Assembly (NCBI RefSeq): GCF_015354735.1
Contig: NZ_JACEFJ010000007.1
Location: 186,001-250,000 of the forward strand
DNA length: 64,000 nucleotides
Direction: 5' to 3'
Source of the DNA: Pararhodonellum marinum
GTDB taxonomy: Bacteria; Bacteroidota; Bacteroidia; Cytophagales; Cyclobacteriaceae
The notes below the pieces were generated by a model. The model worked only from the letters and a program-made list of their open reading frames with translations. It had not been told where the DNA came from and made no database searches. The position numbers were made by a program, and so were the translations under genes. This document shows positions 36,901 through 45,273 of the stretch, in pieces (the stretch's first letter is position 1; the number at the start of each line of letters is the position of its first letter).

Positions 36901-36959
36901 GGATCGTGACCCCAGTGGTCTATAAATTATTGCCACCAAAAATTGACGTTGTAAAGTAA
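33909..36959 (+). CDS. RND-family efflux permease
   Basis: About 1016 residues, AcrB/MexB superfamily inner-membrane proton antiporter. N-terminal helix, then large periplasmic porter loops, a TM2-TM6 block with the signature VVALGLLVDDSIVVVENIER (proton-relay Asp pair in TM4), second loop, and TM8-TM12 with LIALAGIEVKNSILLVDF. The ATG at 33909 is used; a frame extending upstream to 33876 would overlap the adaptor gene. Substrate range cannot be read. The clean TetR-TolC-adaptor-pump order suggests inducible export of a toxic compound or lipid. Confidence 0.95.
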   Translation: MRISNFAVKNYQFTLVIFLMTVALGLTTFLNMPRSEDPATNAPQFPVIVIYPGTSPEDMEELIVDPIEKRIYALEDIKRIKTKIRDGVVVFNVEYKYESNVNDKYQELVREINSMRDELPQDILSIEINKVTPSGVNILQIGLISENSSRDAFKKYGERLQDELEKISALKEVEIHGLPEEIVRVDLQLDKMSHMNIPLQAVLGSIQSEIGNIPGGTIEAGSKAFNVKTSGNYDGLEEIAGTLVYSMQGKSIALKDIAHVHRDYEESKHITRLNGYRAIFVTAALKEGSNISQVQEQYLPVLENFKSTLPANIDMVVAFDQAEFVNKRLGGLGFDFMIAILLVSITLLPLGGRAAMIVMISIPLSLAIGLILLNLLGYSLNQLSIVGLVVALGLLVDDSIVVVENIERWIREGHSRMEATLLGTKQIGLSVVGCTITLIIAFMPLVFLPEGAGDFVRSLPVAVILSVLASMVVSLTIIPFLSSRILKEHKPGHQGNVFLRSLQSVISRSYAPLLERSLRKPVQTLILALVIFVGSLGIFPIIGFSLFPPSEKPQFLINVITPIQTKIAGTDAVVRDVEAALRSIPEIEFFSSNVGKGNPRVYYNVIPENERTDFAQIFVQLKSDASATEKIKITEALRDKFSDYVGARVEVKNFEQGPPVTAPVEVRLSGENLDSLRVIAAKVEKLVKETPGTLYTDNPVSHLKTDIRVAIQKDKARALGVNIVEVDRAVRMAIAGLKMGTFSDANGNKKEIVVTSPKAERASLLNFDRLFINNVQGAAVPIRQLADLTLESSPLYIDHYNKTRTVSVSAFIQEGFLTDRVIREVEEKMGQLDLPVGYAFKMAGEAESKEDSFGGFQSIIIVTVFLFIAVLILLFKTFKSTIIVLSVIPLGMVGALTALWLTSNSLSFVAIIGLIALAGIEVKNSILLVDFTNQLRKEGKALDEAIREAGEIRFLPIVLTTLTAIGGLSPIAWSTNPLISPLAIVLIGGLISSTLLSRIVTPVVYKLLPPKIDVVK

Positions 36960-36985
36960 ATTAAACCAACAAACCAAAAGTAAAT

Positions 36986-37219
36986 ATGAACCAAATTGCT
37001 AACATCAAAAAAGCCATAGGGATCTTCAAATCCTATGGCATTCCCCTGACTGGGAAACAGAAGTCTGCCAACTTTTACCAAGAACTTCGCATGGACAGGG
37101 TATATGTTTCCGGGCTGATTTTCGAATTGGAACTGGAATTGGAAAGACAATTGGAAGACGAAAAAGTGGCTGCTGTGCAAACCCCTTCCGAGTTGTTTCA
37201 CTACCTGCTTTCCGCATAG
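36986..37219 (+). CDS. Acyl carrier protein-like small protein without the phosphopantetheine serine
   Basis: A 77-residue acidic protein. Its last 48 residues can be laid over E. coli AcpP with no gap (my alignment from memory): SANFYQELRMDRVYVSGLIF over the ASFVEDLGADSLDTVELVM region, then ELELELERQLEDEKVAAVQT and SELFHYLL over helices 2-4. The DSL motif that carries 4'-phosphopantetheine reads DRV here, with Arg38 in place of Ser. The protein therefore should keep the four-helix ACP fold but cannot be a normal acyl carrier. It lies 26 bp after the RND permease gene and 41 bp before an NAPE-PLD-like hydrolase gene, so it probably belongs to the efflux operon transcript. Confidence 0.65.
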   Translation: MNQIANIKKAIGIFKSYGIPLTGKQKSANFYQELRMDRVYVSGLIFELELELERQLEDEKVAAVQTPSELFHYLLSA

Positions 37220-37260
37220 AAACTATTCGGGAAAGAAACAGGTTGCTATGTGCATAAACC

Positions 37261-38358
37261 ATGAAGAAAAGAAATTACTTTATTCTCATTCTTATTCCAG
37301 TTTTTACCATGTTTTTTTTCCTAAAGGGTCCTGACAAGGAACCTGAAATTTCCCACACTTCCAATCCAGCACTCCCTACTCTCCCAGGTATGGAAGATTG
37401 GAAAGGAACCCCTGTCGATGAAAAGGGCCGATTTCAAAATTTGTACCAGCCCTTTGAGTCCAGTTTTGGGGATTTGCTGAAATGGCAAACCAGTAAAAAT
37501 CCACAAAAAGCGGAAAAGAAGGCGGAAACCAGGCAACTCCCGGTTGAATTTGACCCGGCAATTTTAGAAGGAAACCAAGACTACCTCATTTGGCTGGGAC
37601 ATGCTACTTTTCTGATGCGTCTGCAGGGAAAGGTGATGATCACGGACCCGGTGCTGATCGAAAGTTTTTTTTTGAAGAGAGAAAGTGATTTGCCCTTTCC
37701 CTTGGAGGAGCTTCCTGCCATCGATTATATCCTGCTATCACACAGCCACAGGGATCATTGTGACCAAAAAACCATCCAATACCTTGCCGAAAAGAACCCG
37801 GATTTGACGGTTCTAACCGGCCTGGAAGTAGGTAAAGTGTTGTCCAATTGGACCAATGGCCATGAGATACAGGAAGCAGGTTGGTTTCAGCAATTCAACA
37901 CCCCTGAAGAGGGTCTTAGCATCACTTATGTACCGAGCAGACATTGGTCCAGGAGGGGACTTTTTGATGAAAATATCAACTTATGGGGCGGGTTTTATAT
38001 CCAGGCAGGATCCCAAAAGCTGTATTTTATGGGCGACAGTGGCCAAGGTCCCCATTTTGAGGACATCCGAAAAAACTTAGGTGCTCCCGATTATTGCCTG
38101 ATGGGTGTAGGGGCTTACAAACCCGAATGGTTTATGCATCAGGCCCATATCAGTCCACTCGATGCCATCGATGCTTTTCATGTATTAGAGGGCAAGTATT
38201 TTATTCCCATGCACTTCGGTACCTTTGACCTTTCCGATGAGCCAAGGATGGAACCTTGGGATATTTTGGTGGAAAATAGAGAAGCCATTCAGGGAGAACT
38301 GGTTTCGGCCGTTATTGGGCAAAATTTGTTGAAAAAAAACATTCTAATAATTAATTAA
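37261..38358 (+). CDS. NAPE-PLD-like metallo-beta-lactamase-fold hydrolase
   Basis: A 365-residue hydrolase. N-terminal hydrophobic segment (residues 6-20) acts as signal anchor or signal peptide. The zinc-binding motif LLSHSHRDHCDQKTI (HxHxDH), the preceding WLGHATFLMRLQGKVMITDP, YFMGDSGQGPHFEDI with metal Asp, and the late HFGTFDLSDEP His are the order found in N-acylphosphatidylethanolamine phospholipase D and UlaG-like proteins. Region PSRHWSRRGLFDENINLWGG is the NAPE-PLD-type signature. A phospholipid substrate is possible, not shown. The 3' end runs into the first unit of the 159-bp tandem array. Confidence 0.88.
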   Translation: MKKRNYFILILIPVFTMFFFLKGPDKEPEISHTSNPALPTLPGMEDWKGTPVDEKGRFQNLYQPFESSFGDLLKWQTSKNPQKAEKKAETRQLPVEFDPAILEGNQDYLIWLGHATFLMRLQGKVMITDPVLIESFFLKRESDLPFPLEELPAIDYILLSHSHRDHCDQKTIQYLAEKNPDLTVLTGLEVGKVLSNWTNGHEIQEAGWFQQFNTPEEGLSITYVPSRHWSRRGLFDENINLWGGFYIQAGSQKLYFMGDSGQGPHFEDIRKNLGAPDYCLMGVGAYKPEWFMHQAHISPLDAIDAFHVLEGKYFIPMHFGTFDLSDEPRMEPWDILVENREAIQGELVSAVIGQNLLKKNILIIN

Positions 38359-38835
38359 GTGTTTGTACGAAATGATGCCAGTAAAAAGGTAATTCAATAC
38401 AATTCTCGCCAGTAAACTGAAAGTCAATGACTTCCGACTTCCTACTTCGGACTTCCGACCCTTTTGAAGAAGAACATTGGGTTGCTGGCAAAGAAGCGGA
38501 AATTTAAAATTAATTATGTGTATGTACCCAATGATGCCCGTAAAAAGGTAATTCAATACAATTCTCGCCAGCAAACTGAAAGTCAATGACTTCCGACTTC
38601 CGACTTCGGACTTCCAACCCTTTTGAAGAAGAATATTGGGTTGCTGGCAAAGAAGCGGAAATTTAAAATTAATTATGTGTATGTACGCAATGATGCCAGT
38701 AAAAAGGTAATTCAATACAATTCTCGCCAGTAAACTGCAAGTCAATGACTTCCGACTTCCTACTTCGGACTTCCAACCCTTTTAAAGAAGAATATTGGGT
38801 TAGTGGCAAAGAAGCGGATATTCAAAATTAATTAT
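38350..38835. repeat. Three tandem copies of a 159-bp repeat
   Basis: Three near-identical units with a period of exactly 159 bp, measured between the anchor GTAATTCAATACAATTCTCG at 38389, 38548 and 38707. Each unit contains the motif ATGATGCCAGTAAAAAGG, then a short purine/pyrimidine repeat (ACTTCCGACTTC...TTCGGACTTCC) and a tail AAGAAGCGGAAATTT. Changes are single substitutions. Frames through the array repeat the same peptide and have no signal of selection, so it is treated as non-coding. Related partial copies lie at 39050-39126 and 54446-54592. Confidence 0.88.
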
Positions 38836-39141
38836 CTCATTTTTAAGATTCAGAACTGTTTAGGTCGAAAAATTTTTTCCATCTAACATTAAAGATCACT
38901 TCCAAAGTGACAAAAAAAAAGGAAAAATTATTATATTTAGAATAATAATTGTAACTTAAAATAAATAGAAATATAAATATTATTACTTATTAAATATATT
39001 TTTTAAATTAAATTAGACATTCAATAACTAAACCGGAATTTTTATTTGGACTTCCGAGTTCGGACTTCCGACCCGTATGAAGGAGAATATTGGATACAGG
39101 CAAAGAAGCCGATCACCATTAAATGATATTCAAAATTGACT
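38836..39141. other. Very AT-rich intergenic stretch with a repeat fragment
   Basis: About 300 bp. The part 38930-39045 is almost purely A and T (ATAAATATTATTACTTATT style). At 39050-39126 there is a degenerate fragment of the 159-bp repeat: GGACTTCCGAGTTCGGACTT, then the AAGGAGAATATTGG tail. No gene; possible promoter for the DUF2490 gene. Confidence 0.55.
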
Positions 39142-39978
39142 ATGCTTCTCAAAGTAAATAAGTATATCATCATAACTAAAATAAAAAAACTTTTTAGACC
39201 AATCTTTGACTTTAGATTTAAAAACAGATTTACAAAATACTATTTACAAATTTTTCTCTCCACTTTATTAGGTATCTCAAACCCTGTTCTTGGTCAAAAC
39301 ATCCCAAATGCCCTTGAAAGCGGCGAGGTATATTGGACACGATATTATTTAGAATGGGGACTTTCTGATAAACTTCAGTTGGATGTTGAGGTAGATAATA
39401 GGAGGTTTTTTGATCCTTCCAGGCAATTACAAACCATTGCGAGAACTACCTTGTATTATATGAAGTCTGATAATTTTAATGTAGGGGCTGGCATCGCCTA
39501 CTCACAATTATACAGTCTCTATACACCTACTATTCAACCTGAGATCAGGCCTCACCAGGAGGTAAATTTTACCTATTCAGAAAATAGATGGAATTTTAAT
39601 CAAAGAATCAGAACTGAGCAACGATTTAGGGCAGATACCCTCAGAACAATCATACCGACCAACGAAGTGATTGAAACCATTCAAGACAGTTACTCCTTTG
39701 ACTTTAGGGTACGGTACCAATTTTCCACTGATTTTTCTTTAGTTGATAAGGACCGAGAACGTGGTCATTGGAATATACAGGTATCCACAGAAATTATGGC
39801 GCATATGGACTGGGAGGAATTTTTTGACACCGCCCGGATTTATGCGGGACTTCAGTACTACCTCAGCGACCAAATCCGCCTTGAACTGGGTTACCTCCAC
39901 TCCGCAGAAAAGGAATACAGGTACGATATCTTATTCAATTATGATATTCTCAGATTTACCTTTAGACATAAACTTTAA
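39142..39978 (+). CDS. DUF2490-type outer-membrane protein
   Basis: About 278 residues. A long basic N-terminus leads to a signal-like segment (LQIFLSTLLGISNPVLGQN), so cleavage would come unusually late, near residue 52; an internal start is possible. The mature part matches DUF2490 beta-barrel proteins: GEVYWTRYYLEWGLSDKLQL, VEVDNRRFF, NVGAGIAYSQLYS, RWNFNQRIRTEQRF and AGLQYYLSDQIRLELGYLHS. The gene is more AT-rich than its neighbours and sits behind a repeat array, so horizontal arrival is possible. Function unknown. Confidence 0.78.
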   Translation: MLLKVNKYIIITKIKKLFRPIFDFRFKNRFTKYYLQIFLSTLLGISNPVLGQNIPNALESGEVYWTRYYLEWGLSDKLQLDVEVDNRRFFDPSRQLQTIARTTLYYMKSDNFNVGAGIAYSQLYSLYTPTIQPEIRPHQEVNFTYSENRWNFNQRIRTEQRFRADTLRTIIPTNEVIETIQDSYSFDFRVRYQFSTDFSLVDKDRERGHWNIQVSTEIMAHMDWEEFFDTARIYAGLQYYLSDQIRLELGYLHSAEKEYRYDILFNYDILRFTFRHKL

Positions 39979-40349
39979 TAAAGCTTGTTCATTGCTAGTA
40001 ATTGTAGATAACATTTGGAATAAACCGTGTTACTAACGCTATTTGGACTCAAATATGTTCTAATCCTACATGGCTTGAATTCTATCATTCATTTATGTTT
40101 GTATTACAGTTAATTTGCCGCTGCGAAAGGCTTGGGCAGTCACCACTGGCAATTTGACCTAGACATTGTTGTATAAAAAAATCGAAAATCAGATTCTGAG
40201 TAGTGGCTTTTGAGGTGGTAAATTAAAATGGGAATCCTGTAAAAAGATTTTCTGATACAAAGAATCGAGACTTGAACTCTACTTGGATTAGATTTTTTTC
40301 AAAGGATTGGTGTTAGGTTTAGTACCCAGACTCTAGTTATTATTACAAT
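39979..40349. other. Intergenic stretch, no gene
   Basis: About 370 bp. No supportable frame, repeat copy or terminator was found; mixed composition. Confidence 0.4.
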
Positions 40350-41084
40350 ATGAAAGACCGCTTTTCTGAACAATCTGATGCCTATTTGCAATTCAGACCA
40401 AGCATCCCTTCCGAGGTTTTTGATTTTATCTTCAAGCTGCTTCCCGATATGGATCGCGCATGGGATTGTGGCACCGGCAATGGTCAGGTAGCAAGACACC
40501 TGGCAGAAGTTTTCAAATCGGTCGAAGCTACGGATATCAGCCAAAGTCAACTGGATAAAGCCTACCGCTATCCCAATATCCGGTATTCCCGGCAGCCAGC
40601 CGAAAACACCGATTTTCCCGACCAAACTTTTGACTTGATTACCGTCTCACAAGCCATCCATTGGTTTGACTTTGAGCAGTTTTATAAAGAAGTCAAGCGG
40701 ACCGGAAAAAAAGGGGGGATTTTGGCCGTGATGGGTTACGGTTTGTTGTCCATCCATCCCGAAATAGACCAAATAATTCAACTGCTTTACAGTGAAACAT
40801 TGAAAGGACACTGGGACCCTGAAAGGAAGTACATCGATGAAAACTACCTGACCATTCCTTTCCCTTTCCCAGAAATCGACTCCCCTCAATTCAAACAAAC
40901 CTTAAACTGGAGTTTGACTCAATTGGTCGGCTATTTGGAGACTTGGTCAGCGGTAAAGAATTACCAAAGGCATACAGGAAAGCAGGCCTTATATCTGATC
41001 AAACAGGATCTAAGGGACAGCTGGGGAAAGGAAGAAGTCAAGTCTGTAACTTTTCCCATCTTACTTAGAGTGGGTAGGCTATAA
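40350..41084 (+). CDS. Class I SAM-dependent methyltransferase
   Basis: A 244-residue methyltransferase. Motif I is AWDCGTGNGQVARHLAEVF, motif II ends in EATDIS, and post-motif sequence ENTDFPDQTFDLITVSQAIH with WFDFEQFYKEVKR matches the Methyltransf_11 group that includes trans-aconitate and uncharacterised small-molecule methyltransferases. The C-terminal extension (residues 150-244) is typical for the DUF/Tam-like subgroup. Substrate cannot be inferred and no biosynthetic neighbours are seen. It converges with the SLC13 permease gene. Confidence 0.88.
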   Translation: MKDRFSEQSDAYLQFRPSIPSEVFDFIFKLLPDMDRAWDCGTGNGQVARHLAEVFKSVEATDISQSQLDKAYRYPNIRYSRQPAENTDFPDQTFDLITVSQAIHWFDFEQFYKEVKRTGKKGGILAVMGYGLLSIHPEIDQIIQLLYSETLKGHWDPERKYIDENYLTIPFPFPEIDSPQFKQTLNWSLTQLVGYLETWSAVKNYQRHTGKQALYLIKQDLRDSWGKEEVKSVTFPILLRVGRL

Positions 41085-41102
41085 GGAGCTAGCATAAATT
41101 AA

Positions 41103-43034
41103 TCAAAAAGGCAAAATCAAAGGAATCAGCAAGATGGCGATGATCATGACAATGATGGTAAACGGAACGCCTATTTTGATGAAGTCACCGAAGCTGTACC
41201 CTCCAGGCGCCACCACGAGGGTATTGACCGGTGAAGAAACCGGGGTCATAAAGGCAGACGAAGCCGCCAAAATAACTGCCATGGCAAATGGATATGGTGA
41301 CAGTCCTAAGTCATAGGCCATGGCAATGGCAATGGGCGCCATTAAAACCGCAGTGGCAGTATTTGAAATGAAGAGTCCGAGAATGGCTGTGATCAGGAAC
41401 AAGGCCCCAATGGCAACCCTTGGCGCAGAGTCACCTACCAAAGACAGCAAAGCCTCAGAGGCCATCTCCACTCCTCCTGTCCGCTGCAAAGCGATGGAAA
41501 AAGGCATCATTCCCACAATCAAAACCAGGCTTTTCCAACTGATGCTGTTGTAAGCACTGTTCATGTCCACTATGCCAAAAATCCCCATCAATAGGCAACC
41601 CAAAATCACCGCATGCACATTGGGTAAAATCCCGGCAACCATCAGGAAAACCACGAGCATCAAGATCAGAATGGCATGGACTCCCTTATCAGCGGCAGGC
41701 AAGACCTCATCAAATTCGCTGGGCAGATGGAGAAGCACCAATTGGTCATTGTCCTGCTGTATTCTTTTGATGTCTTCCCAAAAACCGGCAATAAGGATGG
41801 TATCCCCTACCTTCAATTCCACATCCAAAAAATCTTCTACTAGCGGAGCATTTCCCCTCCATAATCCTATGACTGTCAATCCGTAATCGGACTTTACCCT
41901 AGCATCTCTTACGGTTTTACCCACCCAAGTGGATTCTACGGGAAGGATGGCTTCCGTCATTCCCATTTCCTGTGCGGTATCTGTCAGGTATGATTTTCCC
42001 ATTGCCAAGCTCATCTTTTCCACCCTAAATTCCTCAGAAAGGGATTTGATTTTCACCTCATCACTCCTGATATCCAAAAGCAGTACATCTTCCTCCATAA
42101 ACTGCATCTGCTTGTTGGGTCTGATAAAAACGGTTTTTTTACCTTCTTTTCTTTCCACTGCAAGCAGGTTGATCCCGTCTTGACTCAGGTTCAAATCTTG
42201 AATCTGCAAGTTTAGCAAAGGAGAATCAGGCAAAATTTTCACCCTATACTCCCGGTCTTTGAGACCATATTTGTTGATCCAGTCTTTGATCGTCGGCTTT
42301 CGGATTTTTTTACCGGATTTTTCTGAATTGTCAGGCAGCCATTTTCTGGCAAACAACATGTATCCCACGCCCAAAGCCAAGATGGCCAATCCAAACGGAG
42401 TAATGGTAAAAAATCCAAAACCACCCTCTCCCTGACGCATGAGTTCGGAGTTGACCACCAAATTAGGGGCGGTAGAAATCAAAGTCATCATGCCACTGAT
42501 CAATGCGGCGAAGCTCATGGGCATCATCAAATGGCTAGGGGCAATTCCTGTATTGTTGCATATCCGGAAAACCACTGGAATAAAAATGGCCACGATAGCA
42601 GTAGAGCTCATCACAGAACCCAATCCAGCCACCGACAACATCAAAAGCACAAGCAGTTTGGTTTCGTTGCCACTCGCCTGGGTATTGATCCAATCACCCA
42701 GATTTCTGGCAACTCCTGTCCTCACAAGTCCTTCTCCCAAGACAAACAAAACCGCAATCAACACAATATTGGGATCACTGAATCCAACCAGGGTTTCTTC
42801 TATCGTAATGATGCCGGTAAAGGGCAAGGCAGCGATCATGATCACTCCTACGGCATCCATTCTAGGCTTATTTTTCACAAACATGGCAATAGCGGCACCA
42901 AGAAGTAACAAAACCAAAACAAGCCTAAAATTCTGACTGGAAGGGTCAATGCCTCCAATCCAAGCGAGAGGTGGATTTTTTTGAAAAAATAAAAACAAGC
43001 CCCGAAATACTACATTTTCACAAAATGCTGGCAT
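41103..43034 (-). CDS. SLC13/DASS-family permease with two TrkA-C domains
   Basis: A 643-residue sodium-coupled or proton-coupled anion transporter. Two halves of membrane segments flank a cytosolic insert (about residues 240-420) with two RCK_C/TrkA-C modules (REYRVKILPDSPLLNLQIQD and AILPVESTWVGKTVRDARVK). Membrane motifs include SSTAIVAIFIPVVFRI, MSFAALISGMMTLISTAPNL and FISNTATAVLMAPIAIAM, the SNT-type loops of the DASS fold. Substrates of this subgroup are usually sulfate or dicarboxylates. The N-terminal 25 residues before the first helix are unusual; no nearer ATG is available. Confidence 0.9.
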   Translation of the reverse strand: MPAFCENVVFRGLFLFFQKNPPLAWIGGIDPSSQNFRLVLVLLLLGAAIAMFVKNKPRMDAVGVIMIAALPFTGIITIEETLVGFSDPNIVLIAVLFVLGEGLVRTGVARNLGDWINTQASGNETKLLVLLMLSVAGLGSVMSSTAIVAIFIPVVFRICNNTGIAPSHLMMPMSFAALISGMMTLISTAPNLVVNSELMRQGEGGFGFFTITPFGLAILALGVGYMLFARKWLPDNSEKSGKKIRKPTIKDWINKYGLKDREYRVKILPDSPLLNLQIQDLNLSQDGINLLAVERKEGKKTVFIRPNKQMQFMEEDVLLLDIRSDEVKIKSLSEEFRVEKMSLAMGKSYLTDTAQEMGMTEAILPVESTWVGKTVRDARVKSDYGLTVIGLWRGNAPLVEDFLDVELKVGDTILIAGFWEDIKRIQQDNDQLVLLHLPSEFDEVLPAADKGVHAILILMLVVFLMVAGILPNVHAVILGCLLMGIFGIVDMNSAYNSISWKSLVLIVGMMPFSIALQRTGGVEMASEALLSLVGDSAPRVAIGALFLITAILGLFISNTATAVLMAPIAIAMAYDLGLSPYPFAMAVILAASSAFMTPVSSPVNTLVVAPGGYSFGDFIKIGVPFTIIVMIIAILLIPLILPF

Positions 43035-43187
43035 AATAGACGGAAGAGACGGTGGAATACTTAATTAAATTTTGGAAGAAAGAACAAAATTGAAATCCAA
43101 AATTAAGGAAGATTGCGGAAAATCAGTGGGTTATCTTCAATTTTTGAAGGCATGAACCAATAAAAACCGATTATTCTTTATTCCAAA

Positions 43188-45155
43188 TTACCTTCTACCA
43201 ACCTGGTTCCAGTCGTCAGTTCTGAAGGGAGAAGCAGGTAACCCTTCCATGTTATACAGGTTGGCTTGATCCGGGTTATCCGCCCAGGCATAGCGGACAG
43301 CCACCGGGTTTGGAACCGCTTCATGCCAGACCATGACCTCATCTGCCACTATTTCTGCTTTGGCCCAGTAAAATTTCTGGTCCGCACCGGCTATGGCAAA
43401 TTCTTTCAATTCACCTCCATCTTTGACTTTGAGGCCGGTTCCAATTTCCTTGAAATTCAACTTAATTTTATTCCCCTCCAAGCTCATGGATTCATACAAT
43501 GGACCAAAAGCTACTACATCTTCCTGGTAGGCTACTTTCCTTGCAGCCAAAGCCAATCTTTTGCTTACGTCCTTTTTGTTCAGGGGATGGATGTCATTCC
43601 ACTCACCCAGGTCTATGGCCACGGCCATGCCTGTATTGGGTTGGGATAGGGTTTTCAATTGGGATTCCCTGGTGAGGGCCCAATTGCTATCCGAAGGTTG
43701 CTCCTTGCTTTCCATAAAATTAGGGAGTTGAACCCATAAAAATGGGAAATCCCCCTGCCCCCAATGTTGCCTCCAGTCTTTGATCAGGGCAGGCAATAAC
43801 TCCGCATATTCCTTGGGTTTTCCGGTGTTGGATTCCCCCTGATACCAAATGACCCCTTTTATGGCGTAATCCGTCAATGGGGCAATCATGCCGTTAAACA
43901 GACCTGTTGGTTTCATTCTGATATTGGGCTGTCCCCGCAAGGGCTTCATCTGTGCCCCAAGTCGGTAATGCCACTTTCCGATAAGGTCTAAGGTATCCTT
44001 TCCGAGAACCAACTCATAGGCCTTTTCGGGAACAAAGCCCCCTTTGCCCTCTGAACTGATCAATCGCACTGTAATGGAATTTTTTCCTTCTTTGAGCAAT
44101 CCCTCCGGAACATGATACCTTCTTGGCGGGTATTGGTAACTTATTGTACCCACGAACTGGCCATTGACGAAAGTGGAATCTCCGCCAACCAGTGTTCCGA
44201 GGTAGAGCCGGCCAGACTTACCTGCTTGGTCAGCTGACAATTCAAATTCTTTTCTGAACCAAACCGACCCATTGACATTTCCCAATTCCCCATCTGCCCA
44301 ATAGCCGGGTATTTCCATCTGAGACCAATCTGATACATCCATCTGAGCTTTATGCCACGGTGCATCGGTCTCATGGTACCCTGCATCCTTCTCGTTCAAT
44401 TCTCCATACCATGCTGCGTTTTCTTCCCGAGCGGCTTTTTCAATACTTTCCACCAAAGCCTCATCCTTAAATTTCCGGGCCTCTGCCAAATGATCCGGAA
44501 ATGCTTTGATGGAGGCTTCACTGATCCAAGCTTCTGCAGGTGATCCTCCCAAACTGGAACGGATCATACCTATGGGTATTCCCAAATGCTCATGTAGCTC
44601 CAGTCCGAAAAAATAGGAAACAGCAGAAATTTCCAGGATATTGTCTTGGGAAATACTTACCCATTTACCTTGATCAAAATCTGTGTGAGGACCATACAAA
44701 TCGCTTGAAGTAGGGACAGAAAAGTACCTGATTTCCGGATGGTTGGCCTCTTTTATTTCTTTGGGATAGAGCGGACTGACCCGCTCCATATTGATGTCAA
44801 TCTGTGACTGTCCGGAAGCCACCCATACATCTCCGATCAAAATGTCATTTATTTCTAAAGTCTCCGAAGTGGCAATTGTCATGGTATGTGGCCCTCCTGC
44901 TTTAAGGTTGGATAGCTTTAATTCCCATGCCCCGGATTCGTCGGCTTCAGTTTGGTATTCCATTCCCAAAAATCTCATTCGAATCTTTTCAGATGGGAAT
45001 GCCCAACCCCAGATTTTCACCTCAGTATCCCGCTGCAAAACCATCCCATCACTCACCAATTTTGGTAACTTCAGTTGGGCATTGGATTCCAGACAAAGGC
45101 TCGAAAAGATAAAAAAGGAAAGAAAGATTTTATTGAGAGGAAAGGGGGATCTCAT
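43188..45155 (-). CDS. Sialate O-acetylesterase-like SGNH esterase
   Basis: A 655-residue exported esterase with a Sec signal peptide (about 1-26). The N-terminal strand KLPKLVSDGMVLQRDTEVKI and the block DVWVASGQSQIDINMERV give the SGNH nucleophile region (the usual GQSNM reads GQSQI here). The second conserved block is GVIWYQGESNTGKP. Between them lies a GH2-like jelly-roll insertion (SVWFRKEFELSADQAGKSGR), as in many Bacteroidota sialate 9-O-acetylesterases. Catalytic Asp/His are probably in EWNDIHPLNK. It likely deacetylates sialic acids or plant/algal glycans. Monocistronic. Confidence 0.9.
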   Translation of the reverse strand: MRSPFPLNKIFLSFFIFSSLCLESNAQLKLPKLVSDGMVLQRDTEVKIWGWAFPSEKIRMRFLGMEYQTEADESGAWELKLSNLKAGGPHTMTIATSETLEINDILIGDVWVASGQSQIDINMERVSPLYPKEIKEANHPEIRYFSVPTSSDLYGPHTDFDQGKWVSISQDNILEISAVSYFFGLELHEHLGIPIGMIRSSLGGSPAEAWISEASIKAFPDHLAEARKFKDEALVESIEKAAREENAAWYGELNEKDAGYHETDAPWHKAQMDVSDWSQMEIPGYWADGELGNVNGSVWFRKEFELSADQAGKSGRLYLGTLVGGDSTFVNGQFVGTISYQYPPRRYHVPEGLLKEGKNSITVRLISSEGKGGFVPEKAYELVLGKDTLDLIGKWHYRLGAQMKPLRGQPNIRMKPTGLFNGMIAPLTDYAIKGVIWYQGESNTGKPKEYAELLPALIKDWRQHWGQGDFPFLWVQLPNFMESKEQPSDSNWALTRESQLKTLSQPNTGMAVAIDLGEWNDIHPLNKKDVSKRLALAARKVAYQEDVVAFGPLYESMSLEGNKIKLNFKEIGTGLKVKDGGELKEFAIAGADQKFYWAKAEIVADEVMVWHEAVPNPVAVRYAWADNPDQANLYNMEGLPASPFRTDDWNQVGRR

Positions 45156-45273
45156 AGGCGCATCAGGTCAATAGGTTCTTTTAATTTTGGCCGAACAAGA
45201 TTTTCATCGATGATGCCAAAACCAAAGATTGGTCATTTTCCATAAGTTTCCAATCATATTTTACACTGATGGT

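Noticed and set aside
38344-38745. 133-codon minus-strand frame with a repeated peptide across the tandem array
   Set aside because: The periodic peptide is produced by the 159-bp DNA repeat being a multiple of three; no start context, signal or domain supports translation.
38350-38835. CRISPR array as explanation of the regular 159-bp period
   Set aside because: The whole unit is repeated, without short direct repeats separated by unique spacers.
42439-42936. 165-codon plus-strand frame inside the SLC13 permease gene
   Set aside because: Antisense to conserved transmembrane segments; reads as the complement of hydrophobic codons.
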